From Parvibaculum lavamentivorans DS-1 (GTDB lineage: Bacteria; Pseudomonadota; Alphaproteobacteria; Parvibaculales; Parvibaculaceae): 64,000 nucleotides of DNA. This document shows, piece after piece, positions 38,740-47,428 of this stretch. The stretch spans positions 1,426,001 to 1,490,000 of the forward strand of contig NC_009719.1 of assembly GCF_000017565.1 (NCBI RefSeq). The letters run 5' to 3'. Position numbers and translations under genes: made by a program. Every line of letters begins with the position of its first letter. Positions within the stretch are counted from its first letter, which is position 1. The notes under the pieces were generated by a model. That model had not been told where the DNA came from. It did not search any database and saw only the letters and a program-made list of their open reading frames with translations.

Positions 38740-38774
38740 AGCGGGCCCCGGGGGGCATCGGCCGAGGAAGACAT

Positions 38775-39509
38775 TTGAACGAGAGATTTTCGCCCCGCGC
38801 CCGCCGCCTGCTCGCCGTCGCCGGTATCGCTCTCCGCTTCGTCCTTTTCGTCGGCGGCCTCGTCGCCGCCGGCTGGTTCGCCTTCATCTATTTTCCCGAT
38901 GCCTATAATCCCTTCGTGCCGCCGGACCTGCGCGAGGAGCCGAACATCGTCACGCCGCTCAAGCTCAAGGGCCTCGAGGGCGAATACGACATCTGCATGT
39001 CGGTCGTCCGGGCGTCGGGCGCCAAGGCGCGGCGCGACAGCATTTCCTCCCCGTCGGAAGGCTGCGGCATGCCGCAGGGCCTCTATCTCCAGCAATCGCA
39101 GATCTCTTATGGGGGTGGCATCCGCCTCACCTGCCCGGCCACGGCGGCGCTTCTCATGTGGGAGCGTCATGTCGTGGCGAAGGCAGCCGAAGCCCATTTC
39201 GGTTCGGAGGTGACGCGCGTCCGCCATTTCGGCACCTATGCCTGCCGCAATGTGAACAATGCCGTGTCGGGCCGCCGCAGCGGCCATGCCGCCGCCAATG
39301 CCATCGACATAGCGGGCTTCGATCTCGCAAACGGCAAAAGCGTCTCGGTCGAGCGCGACTGGGGCAAGGACAGTCCCGAAGGCCGCTTCCTCACGGAGGT
39401 CCATGACGGCGCCTGCGGCCTCTTCTCCACCGTCCTCGGCCCTGAATACAACGCCCTCCACGGCAATCACTTCCACTTCGAAATGACGCGGTGGGGGATG
39501 TGCCGGTGA
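38775..39509 (+). CDS. Extensin-like C-terminal domain protein
   Basis: A 244-residue protein with one N-terminal membrane segment (about residues 14-38) and an extensin-like domain that would face the periplasm: CRNVNNAVSGRRSGHAAANAIDIAGF, then HGNHFHFEM near the end. The H/D pattern resembles D-Ala-D-Ala-type peptidases, suggesting cell-wall metabolism, but this is unproved. I chose a TTG start with GAGGAAG four bases upstream. A longer frame overlapping the previous gene has no ribosome-binding site. Confidence 0.82.
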   Translation: MNERFSPRARRLLAVAGIALRFVLFVGGLVAAGWFAFIYFPDAYNPFVPPDLREEPNIVTPLKLKGLEGEYDICMSVVRASGAKARRDSISSPSEGCGMPQGLYLQQSQISYGGGIRLTCPATAALLMWERHVVAKAAEAHFGSEVTRVRHFGTYACRNVNNAVSGRRSGHAAANAIDIAGFDLANGKSVSVERDWGKDSPEGRFLTEVHDGACGLFSTVLGPEYNALHGNHFHFEMTRWGMCR

Positions 39510-39614
39510 GGACTGGTCCTGTTCGGATCAGTCACCGCTATTCTCATATTGCCCGGCCGAGGATATAGGAATATAATCCATAAACGGATTAAATACCTCC
39601 ATTTCGGTTTTATC

Positions 39615-40094
39615 ATGCGTGCGTATCTCGCCTCCCTTTTTGCCCTGTCGGCGGCCTTTCCCTCATCCGCCGCCTTTGCCGCCGAGCGCCTTGCCGGTCC
39701 GGTCGAGGCGGAGGTGGTGCGCGTGATCGACGGGGATTCGCTCGTCGTGCGCGCCCGCATCTGGCTCGGCCAGACGGTCGAGACGCATGTCCGGCTTGCC
39801 GGTATCGACACGCCGGAGCTCAGGGGCAAATGCGAGGAAGAGAAGGCGAGGGCGCGGGCGGCGCGCGATGCGTTGGCGTCGCTGACGCAAGGGCGGGTCC
39901 GTCTCAGCGACATCGAGACCGACAAATATGGCGGCCGCGTGCTGGCGCGGATCGAAAGCGCATTTCATGGCGACGTCGCCGCCGCCCTCATCGCGAAGGG
40001 CCATGCGCGTGTCTATGATGGCGGCGCGCGGGCGGGCTGGTGCCGCCTCGCCGCGCTGCCGCTCGCACCGCCGCCCGAAGAGAGCGCGAACTAG
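39615..40094 (+). CDS. Secreted thermonuclease-family (SNase) protein
   Basis: A 159-residue protein with a signal peptide (MRAYLASLFALSAAFPSSAAFA). The nuclease fold is shown by VVRVIDGDSLVVRARI, VRLAGIDTPE (metal/Arg site), DKYGGRVLARI and the C-terminal KGHARVYDGG. Catalytic Asp, Arg and Glu residues appear present. It would degrade nucleic acid in the periplasm. It overlaps the stop of a convergent micro-ORF by two or three bases. Confidence 0.87.
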   Translation: MRAYLASLFALSAAFPSSAAFAAERLAGPVEAEVVRVIDGDSLVVRARIWLGQTVETHVRLAGIDTPELRGKCEEEKARARAARDALASLTQGRVRLSDIETDKYGGRVLARIESAFHGDVAAALIAKGHARVYDGGARAGWCRLAALPLAPPPEESAN

Positions 40095-40162
40095 AAGAGA
40101 AGATAGATCAGGATAATGATCGGAATTGGAACGCCGATAGCCCAAAGCAAAATGCCGCGCAT
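40091..40162 (-). CDS. 23-residue hydrophobic micro-protein
   Basis: The frame reads ATG-RGILLWAIGVPIPIIIL, then IYLLF and a stop. It has a good ribosome-binding site (GGGAGAAGACA) and is one continuous membrane helix with a central PIP kink. I recall similar very short ILLW-GVPIPIIIL peptides in many proteobacterial genomes, often unannotated. This cannot be verified here. It lies antisense to the last bases of the nuclease gene and 83 bases after acs on the same strand. Confidence 0.6.
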   Translation of the reverse strand: MRGILLWAIGVPIPIIILIYLLF

Positions 40163-40197
40163 TGTCTTCTCCCTGTCGTCATTCAAAACCGTCTGTC

Positions 40198-40225
40198 ATA
40201 AAAACCCGGCAGGGAGCTTCGGGTT
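40198..40225 (-). terminator. Probable terminator of acs
   Basis: AACCCG and CGGGTT pair over an 11-base loop. The minus strand continues TTTTTAT. The stem is short, so strength is moderate. It lies 20 bases after the acs stop. Confidence 0.6.
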
Positions 40226-40245
40226 CCATTGGAGCCTTGCCGTGC

Positions 40246-42189
40246 CTACCCCGCCTTGTTCTGCCGGTTGTCCACGAGGTCGGTGACGACGGAGGGGTCG
40301 GCCAGTGTCGAGGTGTCGCCGAGATTGGAGAAGTCGTCCTCGGCGATCTTGCGCAAGATGCGGCGCATGATCTTGCCGGAGCGCGTTTTCGGCAGGCCGG
40401 GCGCGAACTGGATGAGGTCCGGCGAGGCGATCGGGCCGATCTCTTTCCGCACCCAGGTCACCAGTTCCTTCCGCAACTCTTCCGTCGCCGCCTCGCCCGC
40501 GATCAGCGTCACATAGGCATAGATGCCCTGGCCCTTGATGTCGTGCGGATAGCCGACCACGGCGGCTTCCGCGACTTTCGGATGCGCGACCAGCGCGCTT
40601 TCGACTTCCGCCGTTCCCATGCGATGGCCCGAGACGTTCAGCACGTCGTCGACGCGGCCGGTGATCCAGTAATAGCCGTCCTCGTCGCGGCGGCAGCCAT
40701 CGCCGGTGAAGTAGCGGCCGGGATACTGGATGAAATAGGTTTCGACGAAGCGCTGATGATCGCCATAGACGGTGCGCATCTGGCCGGGCCAGCTATCGTC
40801 GATGCAGAGATTGCCGGTCGTCGCGCCTTCCTGCACGTTTCCTTCCGCGTCCACGATCACCGGCTGCACGCCGAAGAAAGGCTTCGTTGCCGAGCCCGGC
40901 TTCGTCGCGATGGCGCCGGGCAGCGGCGAGATCAATATGCCGCCGGTTTCCGTCTGCCACCATGTATCGACGATCGGGCAGCGCCCGTCGCCCACCACGC
41001 GGTGATACCAGAGCCAGGCTTCCGGGTTGATCGGTTCGCCGACGGAGCCGAGGAGCCGCAGCGATTTGCGGCTCGTCTTCTTCACCGGCTCCTCGCCTTC
41101 GCGCATCAATGCACGAAGGGCGGTCGGCGCGGTGTAGAAAATATTCACTTCATGCTTGTCGATCACCTGCCAGCAGCGCGAGGCGTCGGGATAGTTCGGC
41201 ACGCCCTCGAACATCAGCGTCGTCGCGCCGTTCGCCAGCGGCCCGTAGAGGATGTAGCTGTGGCCCGTCACCCAGCCGACATCCGCCGTGCACCAGTAAA
41301 TGTCGCCGTCGTGATAGTCGAAGACATATTGATGCGTCATCGACGCATAGACCATGTAGCCGCCGGTCGTGTGCAGCACGCCTTTTGGCTTTCCGGTCGA
41401 ACCGGACGTATACAGAATAAAAAGCGGGTCTTCCGCGTTCATCTCTTCCGGCGCGCAGGTGGCGGAAACCTTCGCCGCTTCTTCTGCGTACCAGACGTCG
41501 CGTCCTTTCTCCATGGCGACGGCGCCGCCGGTATGCTTCACGACGATCACGCTTTTGACGCCGGGGCATTTCTTCAGCGCCTCGTCGGTATTGGCTTTCA
41601 GCGGAATTTTCCTTCCGCCGCGCACGCCTTCATCCGCCGTGATGACGCAGCTGGAAGCGCAGTCCACAATGCGCCCCGCCAGGCTGTCCGGCGAGAAGCC
41701 GCCAAAGACCACCGAATGCACCGCGCCGATCCGCGCGCAGGCGAGCATCGCATAGGCCGCTTCCGGGATCATCGGCATGTAGATCGTGACGCGGTCGCCC
41801 TTCTTCACGCCGCGTGCTTTAAGCACATTGGCGAAGCGGCAGACCTCGTCGTGAAGCTCGCGATAGGTGATCTTCCGGTCGATGGAGGGATCGTCGCCTT
41901 CCCAGATGATCGCCACCTGGCCGGCGCGGCGTTCGAGGTGCCGGTCGATGCAGTTCACGCTTGCGTTGAGCGTCCCGTCCTCGAACCATTTGATCGAGAC
42001 ATTATGCGGGTCGAAGCTCGTGTCCTTGATCTTCGTATAGGGCTTCATCCAGTCGATGCGCAGTCCCTCGCGCCGCCAGAAGCTTTCCGGGTCGTTGATG
42101 CTTGCCTCATACATGTGGCGGTATTTCTCCGCATCCACGATGGCGCGCTTCTTCCATTCGGCGGGAACGGGAAAAATTTCATCGGACAT
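40246..42189 (-). CDS. acs: Acetyl-CoA synthetase
   Basis: AMP-forming ligase making acetyl-CoA from acetate, 647 residues. Seen are the adenylate motif [21 protein letters not shown], the hinge [20 protein letters not shown] and the C-terminal acetylation site [11 protein letters not shown] (Lys606), which suggests Pat/CobB-type control. Full length. No partner gene is visible. Confidence 0.98.
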   Translation of the reverse strand: MSDEIFPVPAEWKKRAIVDAEKYRHMYEASINDPESFWRREGLRIDWMKPYTKIKDTSFDPHNVSIKWFEDGTLNASVNCIDRHLERRAGQVAIIWEGDDPSIDRKITYRELHDEVCRFANVLKARGVKKGDRVTIYMPMIPEAAYAMLACARIGAVHSVVFGGFSPDSLAGRIVDCASSCVITADEGVRGGRKIPLKANTDEALKKCPGVKSVIVVKHTGGAVAMEKGRDVWYAEEAAKVSATCAPEEMNAEDPLFILYTSGSTGKPKGVLHTTGGYMVYASMTHQYVFDYHDGDIYWCTADVGWVTGHSYILYGPLANGATTLMFEGVPNYPDASRCWQVIDKHEVNIFYTAPTALRALMREGEEPVKKTSRKSLRLLGSVGEPINPEAWLWYHRVVGDGRCPIVDTWWQTETGGILISPLPGAIATKPGSATKPFFGVQPVIVDAEGNVQEGATTGNLCIDDSWPGQMRTVYGDHQRFVETYFIQYPGRYFTGDGCRRDEDGYYWITGRVDDVLNVSGHRMGTAEVESALVAHPKVAEAAVVGYPHDIKGQGIYAYVTLIAGEAATEELRKELVTWVRKEIGPIASPDLIQFAPGLPKTRSGKIMRRILRKIAEDDFSNLGDTSTLADPSVVTDLVDNRQNKAG

Positions 42190-42354
42190 GGAGGCCTCCC
42201 TTGAAGACGCGGTTTCTGGTTGGCGGCATTATGCCCGCCAAGTCCGGGGCGCGGCAAGGATCGCACCATCACGGCGCTTTCCGCTTCTCGCCGCGTGGAA
42301 GTCGCGATAGGTTGCGCCCATCGATGCATTTTCAGCGCGGAGACATGTCGCGGC

Positions 42355-43197
42355 ATGAGCGCACTTGACGGCAAGACATTCGTTCTGGGGGTCGGCGCGC
42401 AGAAGGCGGGAACGACCTGGCTGCAGTCCTATCTCAATCCGAGGCCGGAGGTCTTTCTCTCGCCGCTGAAGGAAATGCATTATCTGGAGGCGAAATATCT
42501 GCCCGGCCGCCGCGCGCCGATCGAGAAATATTTCAAGCGGAAAGAGCGCATCCTGTTTCGCCAGCAGATCTGGCCGAGCGCGCGCCGCCGCGAAAGGCTG
42601 GAGCATATCAGGGCGCGCCTCGCGATGGCGGACAGCAATGAAGCCTATTTCGCCTATTTCGAAAAATACGTGCCCGCCGGCGCTACGCATTTTGGCGAGA
42701 TAACGCCTGAATATTCGCTGCTGCCGCGCGCCGCCTTCGAGGATCTCGGCCGCCGCTTCGAAAACATGAAGCTCGTCCTTCTTCTGCGCGATCCCGTCGA
42801 CAGATATTTTTCCCATCTGCGCATGGATTGGCGTGCCGGCAGGCTCAAGGGCGAAAGCGAACAGGCGCTGTTCCTGCGGCTCCTGGACGACGACACCTAT
42901 CTCAGAAATTCCTATTATCACGACACCGTCGCCACCATCCGCTCGGTCCTGGACGAGCGGCAGCTCTTCATCGGCTTCTACGAAGATCTTTTCAACGATG
43001 CGGAAATTACCCGGCTCTGCGATTTTCTGGGGTTGAGATTCCTCCCCGGCGCCTATGACGTCAGGGTCAATGCGGCGGCGAAGCCCGCCACCATCGCGCC
43101 CGAAATGGCGTCGCTGGCGCGCGAGAAATTCGCGCCGGTCTATGATTTCTGCCAGGCGGAGTTCGGCGCCCGCCTGCCGGCCTCCTGGCGCGTCTGA
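42355..43197 (+). CDS. Sulfotransferase-domain protein
   Basis: PAPS-dependent sulfotransferase of 280 residues. The 5'-phosphosulfate loop is VGAQKAGTTWLQSYL (Lys17). The 3'-phosphate site is LVLLLRDPVDRYFSHLRM near residue 145. Family relatives sulfate glycans or lipids. Several upstream ATGs exist. MSALDGKTF is chosen because conservation begins at KTFVLGVG. Its location among glycan methyltransferases is suggestive only. Confidence 0.82.
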   Translation: MSALDGKTFVLGVGAQKAGTTWLQSYLNPRPEVFLSPLKEMHYLEAKYLPGRRAPIEKYFKRKERILFRQQIWPSARRRERLEHIRARLAMADSNEAYFAYFEKYVPAGATHFGEITPEYSLLPRAAFEDLGRRFENMKLVLLLRDPVDRYFSHLRMDWRAGRLKGESEQALFLRLLDDDTYLRNSYYHDTVATIRSVLDERQLFIGFYEDLFNDAEITRLCDFLGLRFLPGAYDVRVNAAAKPATIAPEMASLAREKFAPVYDFCQAEFGARLPASWRV

Positions 43198-43253
43198 TAC
43201 CTGTCCCGCCTTCGCCGTCCCGCGTTCCGTCAGCGCCGTGATCTCCGCTTCGC

Positions 43254-43613
43254 TCAGAGCCCAAGCTCCGCGCGCTTCTTCCTGCTCAGTCCCGCCGCGA
43301 CCAGGTCATGCGAGGCTTTCAGATATTGTTTCAGCTCCCGTTTGCCGAGGCCCGTGTCGTAGCTCTGGATCCACTTCATGCCGCGCGAGGCGAGATAAGG
43401 CGCCGGGCGGCAGCCTTCGGCCTCGCGCAGGATTTCCCAGCCGATCTCGGAGACCTTGAAGGTGATGCCGGGATGATGGCCGCGTTCCCAGCCGCCGATC
43501 GCGAAGACTTTGCCGCCCACCTTCCAGACATGCGCGCCGCCCCATTGCACGACATAAGTGGTGGCGGGCAGCGAGCCGCAGAAGCTGTTGAACTCGCGAT
43601 AGGTCAGGGGCAT
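43254..43613 (-). CDS. MmcQ/YjbR family protein
   Basis: A 119-residue protein with the CyaY-like fold of the family: FCGSLPATTYVVQWGGAHVWKVGGKVFAIGGW, then KVSEIGWEILREAEGCRPAPYLASRGMKWIQ. Annotated elsewhere as DNA-binding, with little evidence. Monocistronic, next to a palindromic repeat element. Confidence 0.85.
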   Translation of the reverse strand: MPLTYREFNSFCGSLPATTYVVQWGGAHVWKVGGKVFAIGGWERGHHPGITFKVSEIGWEILREAEGCRPAPYLASRGMKWIQSYDTGLGKRELKQYLKASHDLVAAGLSRKKRAELGL

Positions 43614-43632
43614 GCCTCATCCTCGCTTATTC

Positions 43633-43893
43633 TCTTCCACCCTCCCCTTGTGGGGTGAGGGGCGGTTTGCGGAGCAAACGAAAAGGTCCGGTGGACCTTT
43701 TCGAGCACCGAACGCCCTGAGCTCCGCGAAGGGCAGTCAAACTGCCGAAGGCAGTTTGGGGCGGGGTCGCCGAAGAAGATACGAATACAGTCGCCGGCGA
43801 GTTTGTCTGTCAGGGCGATGACCCCGCCCCGAAATTTATCTCGCTGACGCTCGAAAATTTCGACCCTCCCACAGGGGGAGGGTGGAAAAAGAG
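43633..43893. repeat. Composite palindromic intergenic element with terminal inverted ends
   Basis: About 260 bases bounded by inverted copies of TTCCACCCTCCCC-TTGTGGG. Inside are four further dyads: AAAAGGTCC/GGACCTTTT (43681-43701), CAAACTGCC/GGCAGTTTG (43738-43758), GGGGCGGGGTC/GACCCCGCCCC (43758-43830) and CGAAATTT/AAATTTCG (43830-43862). It encodes nothing. The architecture is that of a MITE-like or REP-mosaic element, of a type I recall from other alphaproteobacterial intergenic regions. Confidence 0.75.
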
Positions 43894-43902
43894 CGACAGA
43901 AC

Positions 43903-45168
43903 TCACACCTTCTCCGCGTCGCCCGCGAGCCGCGCGATCTCCGCCTCGCTCATGCCCGCTTCGCGCAGCACTTCCGCCGTCTGCTCGCCGAGGCGCGGCG
44001 GATGCCTGCGGATGCTCGACGGCGAGGCCATGAAGCGCACCGGCGGCTTCAGCGCGAAATAGGGTCCGGCATGCGGATGGTCGTAGCGGGCGAAGAAATC
44101 GACGGCCTTCAGATGCGGATCGTCCTGCAGATCGTCCAGCCGGTTCATCTTCACGGCAGGGATCGACAAAGGCTTCAAGAGCGCCAGCCATTCCTCCGTC
44201 GTCTTCGTCTCCGTCGTCTCCTCGATCATCGCATAGAGGTCGCGGATATGGATCGTGCGCGCCTTGTAATTGTTGAAGCGCGGATCGCTCTTGTAATCGT
44301 CGAGCCGCCCCGCCAGTTCGAAAAACTGTTCCCACTGCTTGTCGGAATAAGGAAGGAGGCCGATATGCCCGTCCTTGGTGCGATAGGGGCGGCGGTCCGG
44401 GTTGGTGATGCGGCCATAGGTCCATTGCCCGGTCGGCGGGTCATAGACGTGATCGTAGAAATGTTCGGCAAGCACGAAGGAGGTGACGGCTTCGAGCATC
44501 GGCACTTCGACGAATTGTCCCTCGCCGGTCCGCTCCTTGTGGAAGAGCGCCGCCGTCACCGCCTGCACCATGAACAATCCGGACACCTTGTCCGCCATGA
44601 TGGTCGGGATATAGCGCGGCTTCGGGTCGCCATCCATGCGGCCGAGAAGGTCCGCCGCGCCGGAGCCCGCCTGAATGAGATCGTCATAGGCCGGCAATCC
44701 GGCATAAGGCCCGTCCGAGCCATAGCCCGCCGCATGCACGAAAATAATGTCGGGCTTCACCGCCTTCACATCTTCATACGACAAGCCCAGCTTCTTCATC
44801 GCCGCATAGCGGATGTTGGATGTGAGTACGTCCGCCGTCGCGACGATCTTCAGCAGCGCCTCGCGGCCTTCCGCCTTGCCGAGGTCGAGCAGCACCGAGC
44901 GTTTGTTGCGGTTGATGGTCATGAAGATCGGGCCGAGGTCCGCCGCCGCGCCTTCCGGCAGGTGGCCCGGCCAGCGCATGATGTCGCCGCCTTGTCCGCC
45001 GCCGCCGGTCGGCGAGGGCGCTTCGACCTTGATGACGTCGGCGCCCATGTCGCCCAGGATCTGCGTCGCATAGGCGCCGAAGACGACGGCGGTGAGATCG
45101 ACGATGCGCACGCCCTTGAGCGGGCCCTTGTTCTCGGTTTCGAGTTGCTTGTTCTTCTGTTCGCTCAA
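43903..45168 (-). CDS. CaiB/BaiF family III CoA-transferase
   Basis: A 421-residue acyl-CoA:carboxylate CoA-transferase. The family pattern is LKGVRIVDLTAVVFGAYATQILGDMGADVIKVE, NRNKRSVLLDLG, AYDDLIQAGSG and FHKERTGEGQFVEVPMLEA. The catalytic Asp of these enzymes falls in the LGDMGAD/GPIFMTINRNK region. The substrate is unknown. I chose the TTG (LSEQKNKQ) fronted by GGGGAAAG. An in-frame ATG 51 bases upstream overlaps the GNAT gene and is possible. Confidence 0.85.
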   Translation of the reverse strand: MSEQKNKQLETENKGPLKGVRIVDLTAVVFGAYATQILGDMGADVIKVEAPSPTGGGGQGGDIMRWPGHLPEGAAADLGPIFMTINRNKRSVLLDLGKAEGREALLKIVATADVLTSNIRYAAMKKLGLSYEDVKAVKPDIIFVHAAGYGSDGPYAGLPAYDDLIQAGSGAADLLGRMDGDPKPRYIPTIMADKVSGLFMVQAVTAALFHKERTGEGQFVEVPMLEAVTSFVLAEHFYDHVYDPPTGQWTYGRITNPDRRPYRTKDGHIGLLPYSDKQWEQFFELAGRLDDYKSDPRFNNYKARTIHIRDLYAMIEETTETKTTEEWLALLKPLSIPAVKMNRLDDLQDDPHLKAVDFFARYDHPHAGPYFALKPPVRFMASPSSIRRHPPRLGEQTAEVLREAGMSEAEIARLAGDAEKV

Positions 45169-45202
45169 CGCACTTTCCCCGCTTGCCGTCTCTCGCGCCT
45201 CT

Positions 45203-45646
45203 TTACGGGCGCCACTCATACAATATGTCGGGCAGGTTTTCTTCGTTGTCGCCGTCGGTGCGGCGCACTTCCCTGCAGCCGTGGCGCTCATAGAAGCGCC
45301 GGGCGCCGAGATTGGCCTGAAACGTCCAGAGGGAAAAGCCCGCAGGCAGTTCAAGTTTCACCCGCGCCAGCAGAAGGGAGCCTGCCCCTGCGTTATGTTC
45401 GCGCGGATGGACATAGAGATGGTGAAGCCATGCGCCGTCGCGCGTCTGCTCCAGCGCCGCAAACCCCGCCACGCAGCCGCCGCCTTCCGCCACCCACACG
45501 CTTCCCGTTTCCACCGTGCCGCGGATGAAAGCCCTTGTCTCTTCGTCGCTGTGACGCCGCGGCAGATACTCCATCCCCGCCCGCGCGGCGATGAAGACGT
45601 CGGCGACCCTCTGCCACTCGTTTCTGCGTGCGGGGCGGATGAGCAT
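45203..45646 (-). CDS. GNAT-family N-acetyltransferase
   Basis: A 147-residue acetyltransferase. The acetyl-CoA motif A is LHHLYVHPREHNAGAGSLLL and motif B is ANLGARRFYERHGCREVRR. The substrate is unknown. It precedes the CoA-transferase gene by 34 bases on the same strand and is probably cotranscribed with it. Confidence 0.86.
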   Translation of the reverse strand: MLIRPARRNEWQRVADVFIAARAGMEYLPRRHSDEETRAFIRGTVETGSVWVAEGGGCVAGFAALEQTRDGAWLHHLYVHPREHNAGAGSLLLARVKLELPAGFSLWTFQANLGARRFYERHGCREVRRTDGDNEENLPDILYEWRP

Positions 45647-45737
45647 GGGGGAAGTCTAGCGCGCCGGGGCGGGCAAGGCGATGCAAACCGTTATGCTCCT
45701 TGGTTCCAGATGCCCGTGCGATCGCCCAAACCAGAAG

Positions 45738-45873
45738 TGTCATCCCGGCGAAGGCCGGGACCCATTGGTTCCCCCAGCAAGCGCGGCTACGCGCAGCATC
45801 AACGCAGCACTCCGCCCTCTTCCGCGAAATAAAACTCGGCGTGGATTGGGTCCCGGCCTTCGCCGGGATGACA
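45738..45873. repeat. Intergenic inverted-repeat element with identical 27-bp arms
   Basis: Two perfect inverted 27-bp arms (45738-45764 and 45847-45873) enclose about 82 bases. Each arm begins TGTCATCCCGGC and contains its own small hairpin CCCGGC-GAAG-GCCGGG. Paired small hairpins in opposite orientation are the bimonomer layout of mobile REP-type sequences. It is non-coding and lies between two unrelated genes. Confidence 0.8.
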
Positions 45874-45917
45874 TCTATGGGTGTGGCAAAGCAGGGTAAG
45901 GGAGTGGACGCGTCCCG

Positions 45918-46208
45918 CTACCCCAATCCCCTCACCAGCAGCACCGAGCCCTCCGTCGCCGCCTCGCGGTCGGCCGAGATCGCGCGGTACTCCGCACTTT
46001 CCGACCAGTCGCGGAAGGAAGCCTCGTCAGGGAATTCGATCAGCACGAGTTTCGTCCCCTTCCATGTCCCTTCCACCACTTCCGGGTTCTCCTCAGCCGC
46101 CAGCAACCGCCCCTTCCGCCCTTTCATCGTCTCGGCGAAACGCGCCGCATAGGCCTCATACCGCGCCCGGTCGTGAATGGTGAACTGCGCCAGCGCATAG
46201 ACGGTCAT
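45918..46208 (-). CDS. DUF1330 domain protein
   Basis: A 96-residue ferredoxin-like-fold protein: VYALAQFTIHDRARYEAYAARF, then VVEGTWKGTKLVLIEFPDEASFRDWSESAEYRA. This matches DUF1330 along its full length. It is related to dimeric alpha/beta-barrel proteins. Function unknown. Confidence 0.88.
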   Translation of the reverse strand: MTVYALAQFTIHDRARYEAYAARFAETMKGRKGRLLAAEENPEVVEGTWKGTKLVLIEFPDEASFRDWSESAEYRAISADREAATEGSVLLVRGLG

Positions 46209-46372
46209 GGGGTTCTCCCTCGGGTTCCGAATGGAGAAAGGGTGCGGGAGACCGCTTCCTTTCGTAAGCCACTCCTTTCGCAGACGCCCTTGCTCAAAAT
46301 AGATGTGGTTTGCCGCGGCCCTCGAATCTCCCCCGATTCCACATTCTCCCCCGTCTCCCCTATGATCCCCCC

Positions 46373-47119
46373 ATGCTGCTGCATCATTCGAGCTGGCCCG
46401 AAGTCGAGGCTTATCTGAAAAGATCGAAGGGGATCGTCATTCCCATCGGCTCGACGGAGCAGCACGGGCCAAATGGGCTCATCGGCACGGACGCGATCTG
46501 TCCTGAGGCGATCGCGACACGCGCCGGCGCGGAGGCGGACTTTCTCGTCGGCCCCACCTTCAATGTCGGCATCGCGCAGCATCATCTCGGTTTCCCCGGC
46601 ACGCTGACGCTCCGCCCTTCCACCATGATCGCCGCCTTGCATGACTGGGTGTCGTCGCTCGCGCGGCACGGTTTCGAGCGCATCTACTTCTTCAACGGCC
46701 ATGGCGGCAATGTCTCGACCATCGAGGCGGCCTTCGCCGAAATCTATGCAGACGCCTCGCTCGCCCAGGATGCCTCCAATCGGGGACCGGTCCGCTGCCG
46801 CCGCGTGAACTGGTGGGATTTCAAACCCGTCATGGATTTCTGCAAGGAGCGCTACGGCTCGTCGCATGGCGCCCATGCGACGCCATCCGAAGTCGCCGTC
46901 ACTTATTTTCTCCAACCCCAGGCGATCAAGCATGTTGAGATGTCGCCGAAGGTCGCGCCCTGGGGCCGCTACACGGATGCCGATAGCTACCGCGCCGCCT
47001 TCCCCGACGGCCGCATCGGCTCCGATCCCTCGCTGGCCGATCCGAAGGACGGCGAGAAGCTGATCGCCCTCTCGGTCGCCGGCCTGATCGAGGATTTCCG
47101 GAAATTCGAGGCGGCGTAA
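46373..47119 (+). CDS. Creatininase-family amidohydrolase
   Basis: A 248-residue protein with the metal-binding segments VIPIGSTEQHGPNGLIGTDA, GIAQHHLGFPGTLTL, FFNGHGGN and the Glu near SHGAHATPSE. Creatininase relatives include creatininase, FAPy deformylase (ArfB) and mycofactocin MftE. Which activity applies is not clear. I start at MLLHHSSW. A 21-residue upstream extension is unlikely. Confidence 0.85.
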   Translation: MLLHHSSWPEVEAYLKRSKGIVIPIGSTEQHGPNGLIGTDAICPEAIATRAGAEADFLVGPTFNVGIAQHHLGFPGTLTLRPSTMIAALHDWVSSLARHGFERIYFFNGHGGNVSTIEAAFAEIYADASLAQDASNRGPVRCRRVNWWDFKPVMDFCKERYGSSHGAHATPSEVAVTYFLQPQAIKHVEMSPKVAPWGRYTDADSYRAAFPDGRIGSDPSLADPKDGEKLIALSVAGLIEDFRKFEAA

Positions 47120-47137
47120 GGGGCTTGAGGGCATTCT

Positions 47138-47171
47138 CTTGACAAATCAAGCTATTTCTTGATACATCAAG
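47138..47171 (+). promoter_or_regulatory. Promoter and twin palindromic operator of the toxin-antitoxin operon
   Basis: Two copies of the 14-bp palindrome CTTGA-N4-TCAAG (47138-47151 and 47158-47171) have centres exactly 20 bp apart, two helical turns. The first contains a perfect -35 TTGACA (47139-47144). A -10-like ATACAT lies in the second. A dimeric antitoxin bound to both would block RNA polymerase, the usual autoregulation. Confidence 0.7.
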
Positions 47172-47194
47172 ACGCTTCGGAAAGGAACTGCCTC

Positions 47195-47419
47195 ATGACC
47201 ATTCGCCAGAAATTCGCCAGCCAGGCCGATGCCGAACTGCTTGAGCAGATGCGTGAGCTTGCCAAGGCGGAAGGGCGGCAGTTTCAGGCCGTGGTCGAGG
47301 ATGCCTTCCGCGACTACCTCAAGCGGAAGTCTGGCGAAAGCCCGCGCGCCGAAGTCATGTCCCATTTCCGGGATAGCGTTCGTCGCAACGCGGAACTCTA
47401 CAAGCGCCTCGCGAAATAG
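47195..47419 (+). CDS. Antitoxin of Fic/Doc-type module (RHH-like)
   Basis: A 74-residue protein. The N-terminal strand (TIRQKFASQADAELLEQMRELAKAEGRQFQAVVEDAFRDYLKR) has the ribbon-helix-helix pattern. The C-terminus (PRAEVMSHFRDSVRRNAELYKRLAK) is helical and charged, as expected for a toxin-masking segment. I chose the ATG after AAAGGAAC. The toxin gene begins nine bases after its stop. Its binding sites are probably the twin palindromes just upstream. Confidence 0.75.
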   Translation: MTIRQKFASQADAELLEQMRELAKAEGRQFQAVVEDAFRDYLKRKSGESPRAEVMSHFRDSVRRNAELYKRLAK

Positions 47420-47428
47420 CGCGCGCCG

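Noticed and set aside
40162-42204. A 680-codon open frame antisense to acs
   Set aside because: Arg/Asp/His-rich composition typical of GC-driven shadows. The acs reading is unambiguous.
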